Shown: positions 17,715 to 26,356 of the stretch, piece by piece
How the letters are laid out: each line of letters begins with the position of its first letter
Numbering within the stretch: position 1 is the first letter of the stretch
Source of the DNA: Microbacterium faecale
GTDB taxonomy: Bacteria; Actinomycetota; Actinomycetes; Actinomycetales; Microbacteriaceae
Assembly (NCBI RefSeq): GCF_014640975.1
Contig: NZ_BMHO01000001.1
Coordinates: forward strand, 2,630,936 to 2,694,935
DNA: 64,000 nt
Reading direction: 5' to 3'
Translations under genes and position numbers: made by a program
The notes under the pieces: model-generated
Told to the model about the DNA's origin: nothing
Databases searched by the model: none
The model's input: the letters and a program-made list of their open reading frames with translations, nothing else

Positions 17715-18319
17715 CTGGGCGCCCGCGTCGCTGTGACATCGAAGATCGTCGTGGTGGTGACCCCGGGACCAGCGGGCCATCTCGATCGCGTCGAGGACCA
17801 TCTCGGTGCGCATGTGTGACGCGACTCGCCACCCCACGATCATCCGGGAGAACGCATCGATGCTGAAGCAGACATAGGCGACGCCTGCCCAGGTGGGCAC
17901 GAACGTCAGATCCGTGACCCAGAGCCGGTTCGGGGCGGTCGCGGTGAACTCCCGCCGCACCAGATCCGGATGCCGCGACGCTGCCGGATCCGGGAGGGTG
18001 GTCCGCACCCGCTTCGAACGACTCGCGCCCTCGATCCCCGCAGCCCGCATCAGCCGCGCCGTCTGATCCCGCCCGATCACGATCCCCGCCCGCCTCGCGG
18101 CCTTCCAGAGCTTGCGGACCCCGTAGACGCGATAGTTATCCTCCCATATCGCCACCAGCTGCGGGATCAGCTCCGCATCCCGCAGGGCCCGGGCGGAGGG
18201 GGTGCGGTTCTTCGCGGCGTAGTACGTGCTCGAAGCCACCTGCAGCACGCGGCAGATGGGCTCGACTCCGAGTCGGCGACCGTCCAGAACGTCGTCCTTG
18301 TTCTGGTCGATGAACGCCA

Positions 18320-18664
18320 CTATCTCCGATGCTGGCGGTCGAGCTCCGCCCCGAAGAAAGACGCCGCACGCTTGAGGATCTCATTCGCCCGGCGCAGCTC
18401 GCGCACCTCCTGCTCCAACTCACGGAGCCGTTTGGCTTCCGCGGTGCTCACCCCTGGCGCGGTGCCCTCGTCGATCTCGGCCTGCTTGACCCAGGTGCGC
18501 ACGGACTCGACCCCGTAGCCGAGCTGACGCGCGACACGCTGCACCGTCCCCTGGTTCGTTCCCAGCTCGGCGCGCAACGTTCGCACCAACCGCACCGCTG
18601 CGGCCTTCTCCTCATCCGAGTACCGCCGCGTCGTCGGCTTCCCAGATCCCTGATTCGACACCAT
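18320..18664 (-). CDS. IS3-family orfA (transposase helix-turn-helix subunit)
   Basis: The 114-residue OrfA has the IS3/IS911 helix-turn-helix (YSDEEKAAAVRLVRTL, QLGYGVESVRTWVKQ) and a C-terminal leucine-zipper-like coiled coil (AKRLRELEQEVRELRRAN). The ATG at 18664 is chosen; the frame is open to 18703. The TAG overlaps the orfB GTG. Its partner orfB is disrupted, so this copy cannot transpose by itself. Confidence 0.85.
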   Translation of the reverse strand: MVSNQGSGKPTTRRYSDEEKAAAVRLVRTLRAELGTNQGTVQRVARQLGYGVESVRTWVKQAEIDEGTAPGVSTAEAKRLRELEQEVRELRRANEILKRAASFFGAELDRQHRR

Positions 18665-18715
18665 GACTCCATCCTCGTTCCCAAGACCAGGAGTCTCCAA
18701 CAAACTCAGGGCGCT

Positions 18716-19117
18716 TCACAGGAGCTCGGCGAGAAGGGTTTCGACGCGGCCCTTGATCTCGTCACGGATCGGGCGCACTGACTCGATGCCCTTCCCGGCG
18801 GGATCCTCGAGCTTCCAGTCCTCGTAGCGCTTGCCCGGGAAGAACGGGCAGGCGTCGCCGCAGCCCATAGTGATCACCACGTCGGAGTCCTGGACAGCCT
18901 CCGTGGTGAGCACCTTCGGCTGCTCGGCGGTGATGTCGATGCCCTCCTCCCGCATCGCCTCGACCGCGACGGGGTTGATGTGGTCGGCGGGCACGGATCC
19001 GGCGGAGCGGACCTCGACGCGGTCGCCTGCGAGGTGGCGGAGCCAGCCGGCGGCCATCTGGGAGCGCCCGGCGTTGTGGACGCAGACGAAGAGGACGGAA
19101 GGCTTCTGGTCGGTCAT
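18716..19117 (-). CDS. arsC: Arsenate reductase ArsC (LMW-phosphatase type)
   Basis: The 133-residue protein has the P-loop VCVHNAGRS (C-x5-R-S) near the N-terminus, the resolving-cysteine region CGDACPFFPG and the KRYEDWKLEDP block of LMW-phosphatase arsenate reductases. It reduces arsenate to arsenite, with thioredoxin or mycothiol as reductant; trxA and trxB in the same operon favour thioredoxin. The stop TGA (18716-18718) is made by the last bases of the IS3 right end, so the original C-terminus may have been slightly longer. It is the last gene of the ars operon. Confidence 0.9.
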   Translation of the reverse strand: MTDQKPSVLFVCVHNAGRSQMAAGWLRHLAGDRVEVRSAGSVPADHINPVAVEAMREEGIDITAEQPKVLTTEAVQDSDVVITMGCGDACPFFPGKRYEDWKLEDPAGKGIESVRPIRDEIKGRVETLLAELL

Positions 19118-19132
19118 GGTTGTTCGCTTCTT

Positions 19133-20137
19133 TCAGTCGGTAAGCGTGGCGAGGAGATCGCGGACGCGCTCCTCGATGTCGTGGCGGATCGCTTCGACGC
19201 CCTCGGGCGACGCTAGCGCGGGGTCTCCGACGGCCCAGTCCTCGTAGCGGACCCCGGGGACGATCGGGCAGACGTCGCCGCAGCCCATGGTGACCACCAC
19301 GTTGGCCGCGCGCACGGCATCGTCGGTGAGCGGCTTCGGGAACGCAGTCTCGGCTTCCTGTTCGCCCTCGATCTCGCTGAGCAGGGAGCGCACGTGCGGG
19401 TGCACGTCCGACGCGGGGGTGGAGCCTGCGGAGCGGGCGATCACTCGGCCATCGGCGAGCTGGTTGACGATGGCGGCGGCGAGTTGCGAGCGGCCGGCGT
19501 TCTGCACGCACACGAACAGTACCTGCGGCACCGCGGTCGTCCGGTCCCGCGTCAGGTCGGCGAGGCGCTGCCGGGCGAAGCGTTCGGTGAGCGGGATCAT
19601 GTGCGCCGTCAGCTTCGCCGACCGCACCAGGCCGGCGTAGGACTCTCGCACGATCGCGATCACGAGGTCCCGGTTCAGCCCGGTGAGCTCGTCCGCGAGC
19701 TCTTCGGCGAGGCGGGTCACGCGGGCGTCCATCTGCTGCAGGGCCTCGGCCCGTGCTGCGGTGTCTTCGGGCTCGTCGGTGACGGCCGCGGCGGGAGCGA
19801 ACGCGTCGAGGAGGGTGGCGACAGCGCGCTGCTTGCCCGGCGCGATCCGGTACCAGACCCAGGTGCCGCGACGCTCCGAGAGCAGCATCCCGGTCTCCTT
19901 CAGCACCTTCAGGTGGTGCGAAACCGTCGGCTGCGACACATCGGCGAGGTCGGCGAGGTCGCACACGCAGGACTCGCCGCGCGGGTCGGTCGCGATCGCG
20001 GACAGCATCCGGAGCCGCAGCGGGTCGGCGATCGCCTTCAGCGCGCCGGCCACGGTGGTCGCGGCCTCGGTCCCGATGGCGTGCGCCGCGGAAGGAGCGC
20101 ACGCGTCGGCGTCGGAGATGACGGCGGTGTCGGTCAT
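19133..20137 (-). CDS. ArsR-ArsC fusion: arsenic-responsive repressor plus LMW-phosphatase-type arsenate reductase
   Basis: This 334-residue fusion has residues about 25-115 as an ArsR winged helix with the metalloid site ESCVCDLADL and recognition region SQPTVSHHLKVL. Residues about 130-195 form a helical linker domain (LQQMDARVTRLAEELADEL ... LVIAIVRESYAGL). Residues about 205-334 form a second ArsC domain with VCVQNAGRS and CGDVCPIVPG. The ATG at 20137 overlaps the acr3 stop by 4 bp. Joining sensor and reductase in one chain is known in actinobacteria but uncommon. The protein likely represses this operon until As(III) binds the Cys pair. Confidence 0.88.
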   Translation of the reverse strand: MTDTAVISDADACAPSAAHAIGTEAATTVAGALKAIADPLRLRMLSAIATDPRGESCVCDLADLADVSQPTVSHHLKVLKETGMLLSERRGTWVWYRIAPGKQRAVATLLDAFAPAAAVTDEPEDTAARAEALQQMDARVTRLAEELADELTGLNRDLVIAIVRESYAGLVRSAKLTAHMIPLTERFARQRLADLTRDRTTAVPQVLFVCVQNAGRSQLAAAIVNQLADGRVIARSAGSTPASDVHPHVRSLLSEIEGEQEAETAFPKPLTDDAVRAANVVVTMGCGDVCPIVPGVRYEDWAVGDPALASPEGVEAIRHDIEERVRDLLATLTD

Positions 20138-21222
20138 GACGTCCTCGATTCGGTGGCGTAGGGGTCGGTGCGGAACCAGGCTCGTGCAGCCCAGAGCGAG
20201 ACGTAGACCAGGCCCACGAGCACCGGCACCTCGATGAGCGGGCCGACGACCCCCGCGAGGGCCTGCCCGGACGCCGCGCCGAAGGTGCCGATCGCGACCG
20301 CAATCGCGAGCTCGAAGTTGTTGCCCGCGGCGGTGAACGCGAGCGTCGCCGATCGCGCGTAGCCCAGGCCGAGTGCCTTGCCGAGCAGGATGCCGGCGAA
20401 CCACATCAGTGCGAAGTAGACCAGCAGCGGCAGCGCGATCCTGGCGACGTCCATCGGGCGCGAGGTGACCTGCTCGCCCTGCAGTGCGAACAGCAGCACG
20501 ATCGTGAACAGCAGCCCGTAGAGCGCCCACGGCCCGATCCTCGGGAGGAACCTCTCCTCGTACCAGTCGCGCCCCATGCGCTTCTCGCCCACGAAACGGG
20601 ACGCGAAGCCCGCGATGAGCGGGACGCCGAGAAACACGAGCACATTCAGCGCGATCTGCCAGGCCGAGACCTCCAGCCCCTGCGCGTCCAGGCCCAGCCA
20701 GCCCGGCAGCACGGTGAGGTAGAACCAGCCCAGCACCGAGAACATCACGACCTGGAACACGGAGTTGATCGCGATGAGCACCGCGGTCGCCTCGCGGTCA
20801 CCGCAGGCGAGGTCGTTCCAAATCACGACCATCGCGATGCAGCGGGCGAGACCCACGATGATCAGCCCGGTCCGGTACTCCGGCAGGTCCGGCAGGAAGA
20901 TCCACGCGAGCGCGAACATCACCGCGGGCCCCACGAGCCAGTTCAGCACCAGTGAGGAGACGAGGAGCTTCTTGTCGCCGGTGACGGCGGCGACCTTGTC
21001 GTAGCGGACCTTCGCGAGCACCGGGTACATCATCACCAGCAGGCCCAGCCCGATCGGGACCGAGATCCCGCCGACCTCCATCGCGGACAGGGCGTCGGAG
21101 AGCGCGGGCACGAACCGGCCCAGGAGGAGGCCGGCGACCATCGCGAGGCCGATCCAGAGCGGCAGCCACTTGTCGAGGGTGGAAAGCCGTTTCGGGGAGG
21201 TGCGGGTCACGGTGTCGGTCAT
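20134..21222 (-). CDS. acr3: ACR3-family arsenite efflux permease
   Basis: The 362-residue protein has ten predicted membrane helices. It includes the ACR3 block [19 protein letters not shown] with the conserved essential Cys of helix 4, and the distal [18 protein letters not shown] block. It exports As(III) made by the ArsC enzymes. The ATG overlaps trxA and its stop overlaps arsRC, both by 4 bp, so the operon is tightly coupled. Confidence 0.93.
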   Translation of the reverse strand: MTDTVTRTSPKRLSTLDKWLPLWIGLAMVAGLLLGRFVPALSDALSAMEVGGISVPIGLGLLVMMYPVLAKVRYDKVAAVTGDKKLLVSSLVLNWLVGPAVMFALAWIFLPDLPEYRTGLIIVGLARCIAMVVIWNDLACGDREATAVLIAINSVFQVVMFSVLGWFYLTVLPGWLGLDAQGLEVSAWQIALNVLVFLGVPLIAGFASRFVGEKRMGRDWYEERFLPRIGPWALYGLLFTIVLLFALQGEQVTSRPMDVARIALPLLVYFALMWFAGILLGKALGLGYARSATLAFTAAGNNFELAIAVAIGTFGAASGQALAGVVGPLIEVPVLVGLVYVSLWAARAWFRTDPYATESRTS

Positions 21223-21545
21223 GCGAGCAGCTCCTCGATCTTCGCGATGTAGACGGGCTTCGGGTGTGCGCCGATCAGCACGTCCACCCGTTCCCCGTTC
21301 CGGTAGAAGCCGAGCGTCGGGATCGAAGTCACGCCCGCGGCGGCCACAGTCTCGGGGTTCTGGTCGGCGTCGACCTTCACGATCTTCACCCGGCCCGCGT
21401 ACTCGCCGGCGAGCTGGTCCAGGATCGGGGCGATCGCCCTGCACGGCCCGCACCAGGTCGCCCAGATGTCGACCACGACCGGCAGCTCGGACTCGAGCAC
21501 TTCAGCCCGGAAAGTAGCGTCGGTGACGGGGGTGACGGTGCTCAT
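21219..21545 (-). CDS. trxA: Thioredoxin
   Basis: The 108-residue thioredoxin has active site WATWCGPCR and the conserved cis-Pro loop [11 protein letters not shown]. It overlaps trxB by 4 bp upstream and acr3 by 4 bp downstream. Placement inside the ars operon indicates that it recycles the ArsC disulfide rather than acting as the housekeeping thioredoxin. Confidence 0.93.
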   Translation of the reverse strand: MSTVTPVTDATFRAEVLESELPVVVDIWATWCGPCRAIAPILDQLAGEYAGRVKIVKVDADQNPETVAAAGVTSIPTLGFYRNGERVDVLIGAHPKPVYIAKIEELLA

Positions 21546-22516
21546 GCGGAGACCTCCAGAACAGGCACGGAAACGTCGGCGGGTGCGAGGTTCGATAGGT
21601 AGTGCTGGGCGTCCTGCGCAGCCGCACAGCCCGTGCCCGCGGCGGTGATCGCCTGCCGGTACGTGTGATCGACAAGATCCCCGGCCGCGAACACTCCGGC
21701 CAGATTCGTCCGCGTCGACGGGTGCGCGACCCGCACGTACCCGTCCGCGTCGGTGTCGACCTGCCCGGTCACGAGCTCGGAGCGCGGGTCGTGCCCGATC
21801 GCGACGAACACCCCCGTCGCGTCGAGCGTGCGCTCGGCCCCGGTGATCGTGTCGCGCAGCATGAGCCCGGTGACCTGCTCGTCGCCGAGGACCGCGGCGA
21901 CCTCGCTGTTCCAAGCGACCTCGATCCTCGGATCCTCCAGCACGCGCTGCGCCATGATCCTCGACGCCCGGAACTCGTCCCGGCGGTGCACGACGGTCAC
22001 TTTCGACGCGAACCGAGTGAGAAACAGAGCCTCTTCCATCGCCGAGTCCCCGCCGCCGATCACGGCGATCTCCTTGTCGCGGAAGAAGAACCCGTCGCAC
22101 GTCGCACACCAGGAAACACCGTGCCCGGACAGGCGCTCCTCCTCGGGAAGGCCGAGCTTGCGATACGCGGATCCCATCGTCAGGACCACCGCCCGCGCCC
22201 GGTACGTCGCCCCGGCACCGGTCTCGATGGTCTTCACGTCGCCGTCGAGATCGAGGCGGATCGCGTCGTCGTAGACGATCCGAGCGCCGAACCGCTCGGC
22301 CTGCGCCCGCATCGACTCCATCAGCTCCGGGCCCTGCACGCCGTCGACGAAACCCGGGAAGTTCTCCACATCCGTCGTCGTCATCAGCGCACCGCCCGCG
22401 GTTACCGAACCCGCAACCACGACAGGGGCAAGACCCGCACGCGCCGCGTAGACCGCCGCCGTGTATCCAGCGGGACCGGACCCGACGATGACCAGTTCGA
22501 CCTCTTGATTCGACAT
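21542..22516 (-). CDS. trxB: Thioredoxin-disulfide reductase
   Basis: The 324-residue flavoenzyme has FAD-binding [17 protein letters not shown], redox motif CATCDGFF (C-x2-C), NADPH-binding [16 protein letters not shown] and C-terminal [10 protein letters not shown]. It is the first gene of the ars operon; the promoter must lie just upstream, where the sequence is locally AT-rich (about 22517-22540). It reduces TrxA with NADPH, feeding electrons to ArsC. Confidence 0.93.
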   Translation of the reverse strand: MSNQEVELVIVGSGPAGYTAAVYAARAGLAPVVVAGSVTAGGALMTTTDVENFPGFVDGVQGPELMESMRAQAERFGARIVYDDAIRLDLDGDVKTIETGAGATYRARAVVLTMGSAYRKLGLPEEERLSGHGVSWCATCDGFFFRDKEIAVIGGGDSAMEEALFLTRFASKVTVVHRRDEFRASRIMAQRVLEDPRIEVAWNSEVAAVLGDEQVTGLMLRDTITGAERTLDATGVFVAIGHDPRSELVTGQVDTDADGYVRVAHPSTRTNLAGVFAAGDLVDHTYRQAITAAGTGCAAAQDAQHYLSNLAPADVSVPVLEVSA

Positions 22517-22665
22517 ACATCTATATTGACGTTCATCGAATCAGATCGCGAGTCCAGGCCGGATTCGTCACCGGATGTTCACCTACCGGGGTCGGACGCT
22601 GCCTCCAACACCCTTCGCGCGTGACCTCCGCATCATCGACGAACAATGCGCGAAAAGTGCACTCT

Positions 22666-22962
22666 TCAACAATCGGACCTACCAGTATGCTTCTCGACTC
22701 GGTTCCGGACCTCGACGAACCACTTCGCGATCGGGTTGTCGAGGATCTGGACTTCCTGCTTCCACCACGCGTCAAACCCGTCAACGTGGCTGCGAAGATT
22801 CTGGATGACGTTTGTAGCGGACCGCGTGAAGGTGATGGCGTTCGCGAGGCCGGCGTAACGCCTTTCCCCTCCTGCGAGATAATCTCGCCACCCCATATCC
22901 GCGATCGACAAAGTCCTATCGACGGAGGCCAGCACCGGTCGAATCGAATCGTGGACACTCAT
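22666..22962 (-). pseudogene. Hypothetical protein, probably frameshifted
   Basis: A 98-residue frame starting MSVHDSIRPVLASVDRTL has protein-like composition (IADMGWRDYLAGGERRY, FVEVRNRVEKHTG). It resembles HEPN-like helical accessory-gene proteins, which is only an impression. It ends at a TGA after RSDC, but a neighbouring frame continues with plausible sequence (VEECTFRALFVDDAEV) for another 40 residues. A one-base frameshift near 22675 is likely. Function unknown. Confidence 0.35.
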
Positions 22963-23005
22963 CAGGATCCTCGGCTTCTCAAGCGCACCATTAAATATTG
23001 GACGC

Positions 23006-23203
23006 ATGACCGCGCCGGTGTCCAACGTCATCCCTGGCGATTCCGATCGGAAGCTAATCGCGATGCTTGCGCGTGCGCTCGTAGAAGACTTCCCGAGCGA
23101 AACGCCACTGCATGCTGTGTTTCTCGCAGCGGGCGAGGACGCGACCGGCCAGAACGAAACCATTCGCACCTTCGCCTCACGGCTGACTCACGCTTACTAC
23201 TAG
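23006..23203 (+). CDS. Small hypothetical protein
   Basis: This is a 65-residue frame with an ATG at 23006, divergent from the preceding frame across a short AT-rich gap (TTAAATATT). Composition is reasonable (DRKLIAMLARALVEDFPSET) but no family is recognised. Ribosome-binding signal is weak. It could be chance. Confidence 0.25.
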   Translation: MTAPVSNVIPGDSDRKLIAMLARALVEDFPSETPLHAVFLAAGEDATGQNETIRTFASRLTHAYY

Positions 23204-23242
23204 GTATCCCCGCGCTTCTAAGCGCGGGAGGACACGCACGCG

Positions 23243-23530
23243 GTGAGCGCAGGCCAGCCATCTCGGCTAGCCACTCTAGATGTCACCTGTTCCTGCACCA
23301 GACCCCGCCACACCGGAGCGACCTGGCTCACCGACGCAGGCATCCCGCTCCATGTCCTCCAAAGCATCCTCGGCCACAAATCGATCGAGACTACCCGCGG
23401 CTACCTCCACCCCGACACCAGGCACCTCACCGACGCCGCTGCACGCGCCAACGCGTTCCTCGACGGACACGAGAGCCACGACCGTGACAGCCCCGTCATG
23501 CCCAGCCGAACGACGGCACCTCGGCGATGA
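23243..23530 (+). pseudogene. Tyrosine integrase 3'-end remnant (copy 1)
   Basis: The translated segment RHTGATWLTDAGIPLHVLQS ... GHKSIETTRGYLHPD is the C-terminal catalytic region of a phage-type tyrosine recombinase: R-H-T box, GHKS box and the nucleophile Tyr in GYLHPD. The HDLRHT box is degraded and everything upstream is missing. The last 100 bases match the two other integrase tails in this island. A decayed IS481-type fragment follows directly. Confidence 0.75.
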
Positions 23531-23565
23531 AAAGGCTGCCGATCGCGACCCAGAACAGGCTCCAG

Positions 23566-23782
23566 GTCCCGGCGTGTGTGGGCTGGACGTTGGTGACGTG
23601 TTCTCGCAATCGGGACGCCGGGGGCTGCCCGCCTGCTCCCGAGTGGCGGGGGAGGTAGTTGTAACGGATGTTCCGGACCCCCGATTGCCGTTGAGTGAAC
23701 GTCCTCGCTCGTGAAATTTCGGGCATAGAGCAACTCTTCGGCCAGGATCCGCTGGTAGCGCCCCACCTTCCTATTGCGCCGA
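23566..23782 (-). pseudogene. IS481-type transposase C-terminal remnant, frameshifted
   Basis: On the minus strand, KVGRYQRILAEELLYARNFT continues after a one-base shift as VRNIRYNYLPRHSGAGGQPP and SRLREHVTNVQP. This order matches the C-terminus of IS481-family transposases (R-Y-Q-x-x-L, HYNxxRPH-like, GGxPPxxR). No other part of the element is present. The remaining bases up to 23867 show no gene. Confidence 0.6.
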
Positions 23783-23867
23783 GGCGAACACAGGTTTCGT
23801 CGTTCCCAGCGTGTCGCTCCCCGACCGTATGCAGGATGCACTCGCGCCGCTGAATGCTGCTGACTCG

Positions 23868-24662
23868 TCACCTGAGGTCTCGGCGAAGAGGAACGAGTAT
23901 GGCCAGAAGACCGGCGACGCCCGCGTAGGCGAGCAGGATGAAGGCTCCCATCACCGGAGACGCGAGGGAAGCAGCTCCGAGGGAGGTCTGCTCGGCCAGG
24001 GCATCCGTGAGGAAGGAAAAGCTCGTCAGCGAGGCTGTCGCTCCGCCGGGCAGGATCGGGTAAAGGGAGTTCACACCGGGGATCATCATTAGCACGAACT
24101 CGAGCAAGTAGAAGTAGCCGAGCACGATGGCGATCGCGACCAACTGGTTGCGGGCGAGCGCTCCGATGCTGACTCCGAGCACCATGTACACGGTAGCCGC
24201 AAGCGCGAGTTGGAGCAGCGGGACCACGATCTCTCCGATCGGGACCGGAATCGCGACTCCTCGCGCCGCGACGCCCACGTATAACGCCACTCCGGATGCG
24301 GCCGAGCAGATGATGCCGTAGGTCAGACCGAGAAGCGCATAGACGATGAGCTTCGCACCGAGTACTCGCCCGCGTCTCGGCGCTGCGAGAAACGTCGTGC
24401 CGATGGTGCGGTGCCGGTACTCGGAGGTGACGGCGATGGTGCCGATGAGGGCGGGCACGAACAGCAGCACCGCGGGAAGGCTGAGCACGATCTCGACACC
24501 TTCGACGGTTTCGAGCCCCGGCATCGGCGGAGTCGCGTTCTCGGGGCCGATCAAGGCGAGTGCGCCCGTCAGCAACATCCCGCATGCCGCCGCGAGGAGG
24601 ATCGTCCAGAGTGCCAGGCGGAGAGTGACGAGCTTGATCAGCTCACCGTGGATCAGTTGCAC
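23868..24662 (-). CDS. ABC-2 type exporter permease
   Basis: The 264-residue membrane protein has six predicted helices. The VTSEYRHRTIGTTFLAAPRR segment after helix 2 is typical of ABC-2 permeases of the bacitracin/lantibiotic-immunity (BcrB-like) type. The GTG at 24662 has AAGGAG upstream and overlaps the ATPase stop by 10 bp. It forms an exporter with the upstream ATPase; substrate unknown. Confidence 0.83.
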   Translation of the reverse strand: MQLIHGELIKLVTLRLALWTILLAAACGMLLTGALALIGPENATPPMPGLETVEGVEIVLSLPAVLLFVPALIGTIAVTSEYRHRTIGTTFLAAPRRGRVLGAKLIVYALLGLTYGIICSAASGVALYVGVAARGVAIPVPIGEIVVPLLQLALAATVYMVLGVSIGALARNQLVAIAIVLGYFYLLEFVLMMIPGVNSLYPILPGGATASLTSFSFLTDALAEQTSLGAASLASPVMGAFILLAYAGVAGLLAILVPLRRDLR

Positions 24663-25378
24663 AGCGGTGCTCCTTCGTGTGTGGCGCGAAGGAACACGTC
24701 CTCCAGTGATTGCCCCTTCGAGCGAAGTTCGCAGAGGGATCCCGTTCGCGTCACTCGGCCTCGATCGATGAGGACCATGTCATCGGCCGTCTGCTCGACT
24801 TCGCCGAGTGCGTGACTGGACAGCAGAACGGTGCGACCCGACGCGGCGAAAGCCCGCAGGAAGGTCCTCAGCCATACGATGCCGGCGGGATCCAGGCCAT
24901 TCGAGGGCTCGTCGAGCACGAGGATCTCCGGATCCCCGAGGAGCGCGGTCGCGAGCGAGAGGCGCTGCCGCATCCCGGTGGAGAACGTGCTGATACGACG
25001 ATCGGCGTATTCGGCGGTGCCGGTCTCATCGAGCACCTCATCGACGCGTTTCGATGAGACGCCAGAGAGCGCACCGTAGGTGCGGAGATGCTGCCGGGCG
25101 GTCGTCGTCGGATGCGCACCGGCGATGTCGAGCACCGCTCCGACGAGGCGGGCGGGGCGACGGTGCTCCTGATAGCGCTTGCCCAGAATGAGCGCTGTTC
25201 CTTCCGAAGGACGGATCAAGCCGAGCAGCATGCGAAGTGTGGTGCTCTTTCCGGCGCCGTTCGGCCCAAGGAAGCCGGTGACGCGTGCCGGCGCCGCGCT
25301 GAACGTCGCATCCGCGACGGCGTCAACAGAGCCGAAGCGCTTGGCGAGCCCAGTGATCTCGATCGGTGCAGCGCTCAT
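24653..25378 (-). CDS. ABC exporter ATPase
   Basis: The 241-residue ATPase has Walker A GPNGAGKST, signature FSTGMRQRLSLATAL, Walker B ILVLDEPSNGLDP and the H-loop SSHAL. The sequence is of the BcrA/NatA type. The ATG at 25378 overlaps the preceding small gene by 4 bp. It powers the permease encoded downstream, in an island module with its own regulator. Confidence 0.9.
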   Translation of the reverse strand: MSAAPIEITGLAKRFGSVDAVADATFSAAPARVTGFLGPNGAGKSTTLRMLLGLIRPSEGTALILGKRYQEHRRPARLVGAVLDIAGAHPTTTARQHLRTYGALSGVSSKRVDEVLDETGTAEYADRRISTFSTGMRQRLSLATALLGDPEILVLDEPSNGLDPAGIVWLRTFLRAFAASGRTVLLSSHALGEVEQTADDMVLIDRGRVTRTGSLCELRSKGQSLEDVFLRATHEGAPLCN

Positions 25379-25734
25379 CGGGCGGCGCTCCTGTGTATCG
25401 CCTGCGCGATGCGGTGCGCGTCGTCAGTGCTGAGCAGGATCTCGTCGAATCCGGTTTCGCCTCTGACCGTGCTCAGCCGCAGCAGCGGCACGCCGCGTTT
25501 CATCGAGACCAGCCGACGCACCCCGGAGGGATGCGTAAAGGTCCCGAGTTTGCGGTACCCCGACACGACGAGCCCTGAGCGCATGCCCAGGATCTCCGAC
25601 GTCCAACCGGGCTCGACCCGAGCTGACAGGAGGGCGGAGATCGGCACGCGCAGGAAGCCCCGGCCGGCCATCGTCGCTTCCCAGCCCGGGAATCGGATGT
25701 CCACTCCCTCTGGCCCGTAGCTCACCTGCGTCAT
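25375..25734 (-). CDS. Small conserved protein of the ABC module (possible PH-like domain)
   Basis: The 119-residue protein has a largely beta-rich pattern (VDIRFPGWEATMAG, FLRVPISALLSARVEPG, HPSGVRRLVSMKRG) ending in a helix (DDAHRIAQAIHRSAAR), the outline of a bacterial PH-like domain. The ATG at 25734 has AGAGG upstream. It is the first gene of the exporter operon, overlapping the ATPase by 4 bp, so it probably assists or regulates the exporter. The domain call is inference. Confidence 0.6.
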   Translation of the reverse strand: MTQVSYGPEGVDIRFPGWEATMAGRGFLRVPISALLSARVEPGWTSEILGMRSGLVVSGYRKLGTFTHPSGVRRLVSMKRGVPLLRLSTVRGETGFDEILLSTDDAHRIAQAIHRSAAR

Positions 25735-25809
25735 CGCGCTCACCTCTGCTTCAATTGTTGTTGTCGTGATGAGAACATTATCATGGTGAGAATAGTTGGG
25801 AGAACACTC

Positions 25810-26343
25810 GTGGCTGAAGAGCAGCAGATCGCTGACATCGTCCTCCATCCGGTGCGCATGAAGATCATTCAGCAGCTCGGGGGCCGCAGCATGACGACGA
25901 CTCAGCTGCGTGAAGCGCTGCCCGAGGTCAAGCAGGCCACGCTGTACCGGCACGTCGCGGCGCTGCTCGAGGCCGACATCCTGGCTGTCATCGAGGAACG
26001 ACATGTCCGCGGCGCCACAGAGCGCACGCTCGCACTGGGCGACCGATTGGCGCACGTGGGCCACGGCGAGTTGCAGGCGATGGATGCAGTACAACTGCGC
26101 TCGGCGTTCACGGTGTTCCTCAGTGGCCTGTCGAATGACTTCGAGCGACTGCTCGACGATGACCGCACGGATCTGCGGGGCTCGCTGGGGTTCGCCCGCG
26201 CGGTACTCCACCTCGACACTCAGGACCTGGAGAAACTGCAGGCTGAGCTCATGGACGTGCTCACGCCCTATCTGGAGAAGCGCAAGGAAGGGCAGCGCCG
26301 GATAGCGCTCGCGACCGTGCTCATCCCCGAGACCGACGACTAG
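25810..26343 (+). CDS. Winged-helix transcriptional regulator
   Basis: The 177-residue protein has an ArsR/PadR-like winged helix (DIVLHPVRMKIIQQLGGR, MTTTQLREALPEVKQATLYR) and a helical C-terminal dimer region. A GTG at 25810 with GGGAGA upstream is preferred; an ATG at 25783 is the alternative and would add nine residues. It is divergent from the exporter operon. The gap contains repeated TGAGAA words (near 25770 and 25785) that could be its binding sites. Confidence 0.8.
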   Translation: MAEEQQIADIVLHPVRMKIIQQLGGRSMTTTQLREALPEVKQATLYRHVAALLEADILAVIEERHVRGATERTLALGDRLAHVGHGELQAMDAVQLRSAFTVFLSGLSNDFERLLDDDRTDLRGSLGFARAVLHLDTQDLEKLQAELMDVLTPYLEKRKEGQRRIALATVLIPETDD

Positions 26344-26356
26344 AAGAGGAAACTTC

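Larger units (their letters stand above)
15946..18320 (-). pseudogene. IS3 orfB transposase, split by IS30 insertion and carrying an amber codon
   Basis: The N-terminal part runs from a GTG at 18320 (overlapping the orfA TAG) to 17715 and includes the VTDLTFVPTW Asp block and the HSDAGAQ Asp block. The rest (FTSIRYGERLAEIGA, then the Glu region NALAETVNGYYKTEL) lies left of the IS30 element, from 16263 down to the TAG at 15946-15948. Removing the IS30 element plus one CTG copy restores HSDAGAQ-FTSIRYG in frame. A further TAG at 16105-16107 interrupts the C-terminal part where related proteins typically have Trp. The element is therefore not autonomous. Confidence 0.88.
15915..18718 (-). mobile_element. 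IS3-family insertion sequence, interrupted by an IS30-family element
   Basis: Terminal inverted repeats of 28 bp lie at 15915-15942 and 18691-18718 and match at 26 of 28 positions, both starting TGAAGCGCCCTG. Inside are orfA and a broken orfB on the minus strand. A 1,451-bp IS30-type element sits within orfB. No clear target duplication is visible at the outer ends. The right end abuts the 3' end of arsC and supplies its stop codon. Confidence 0.88.

Noticed and set aside
22517..22545. ArsR operator upstream of trxB
   Set aside because: The region is AT-rich and in the right place, but I could not find a convincing dyad, so it is not listed as a site.
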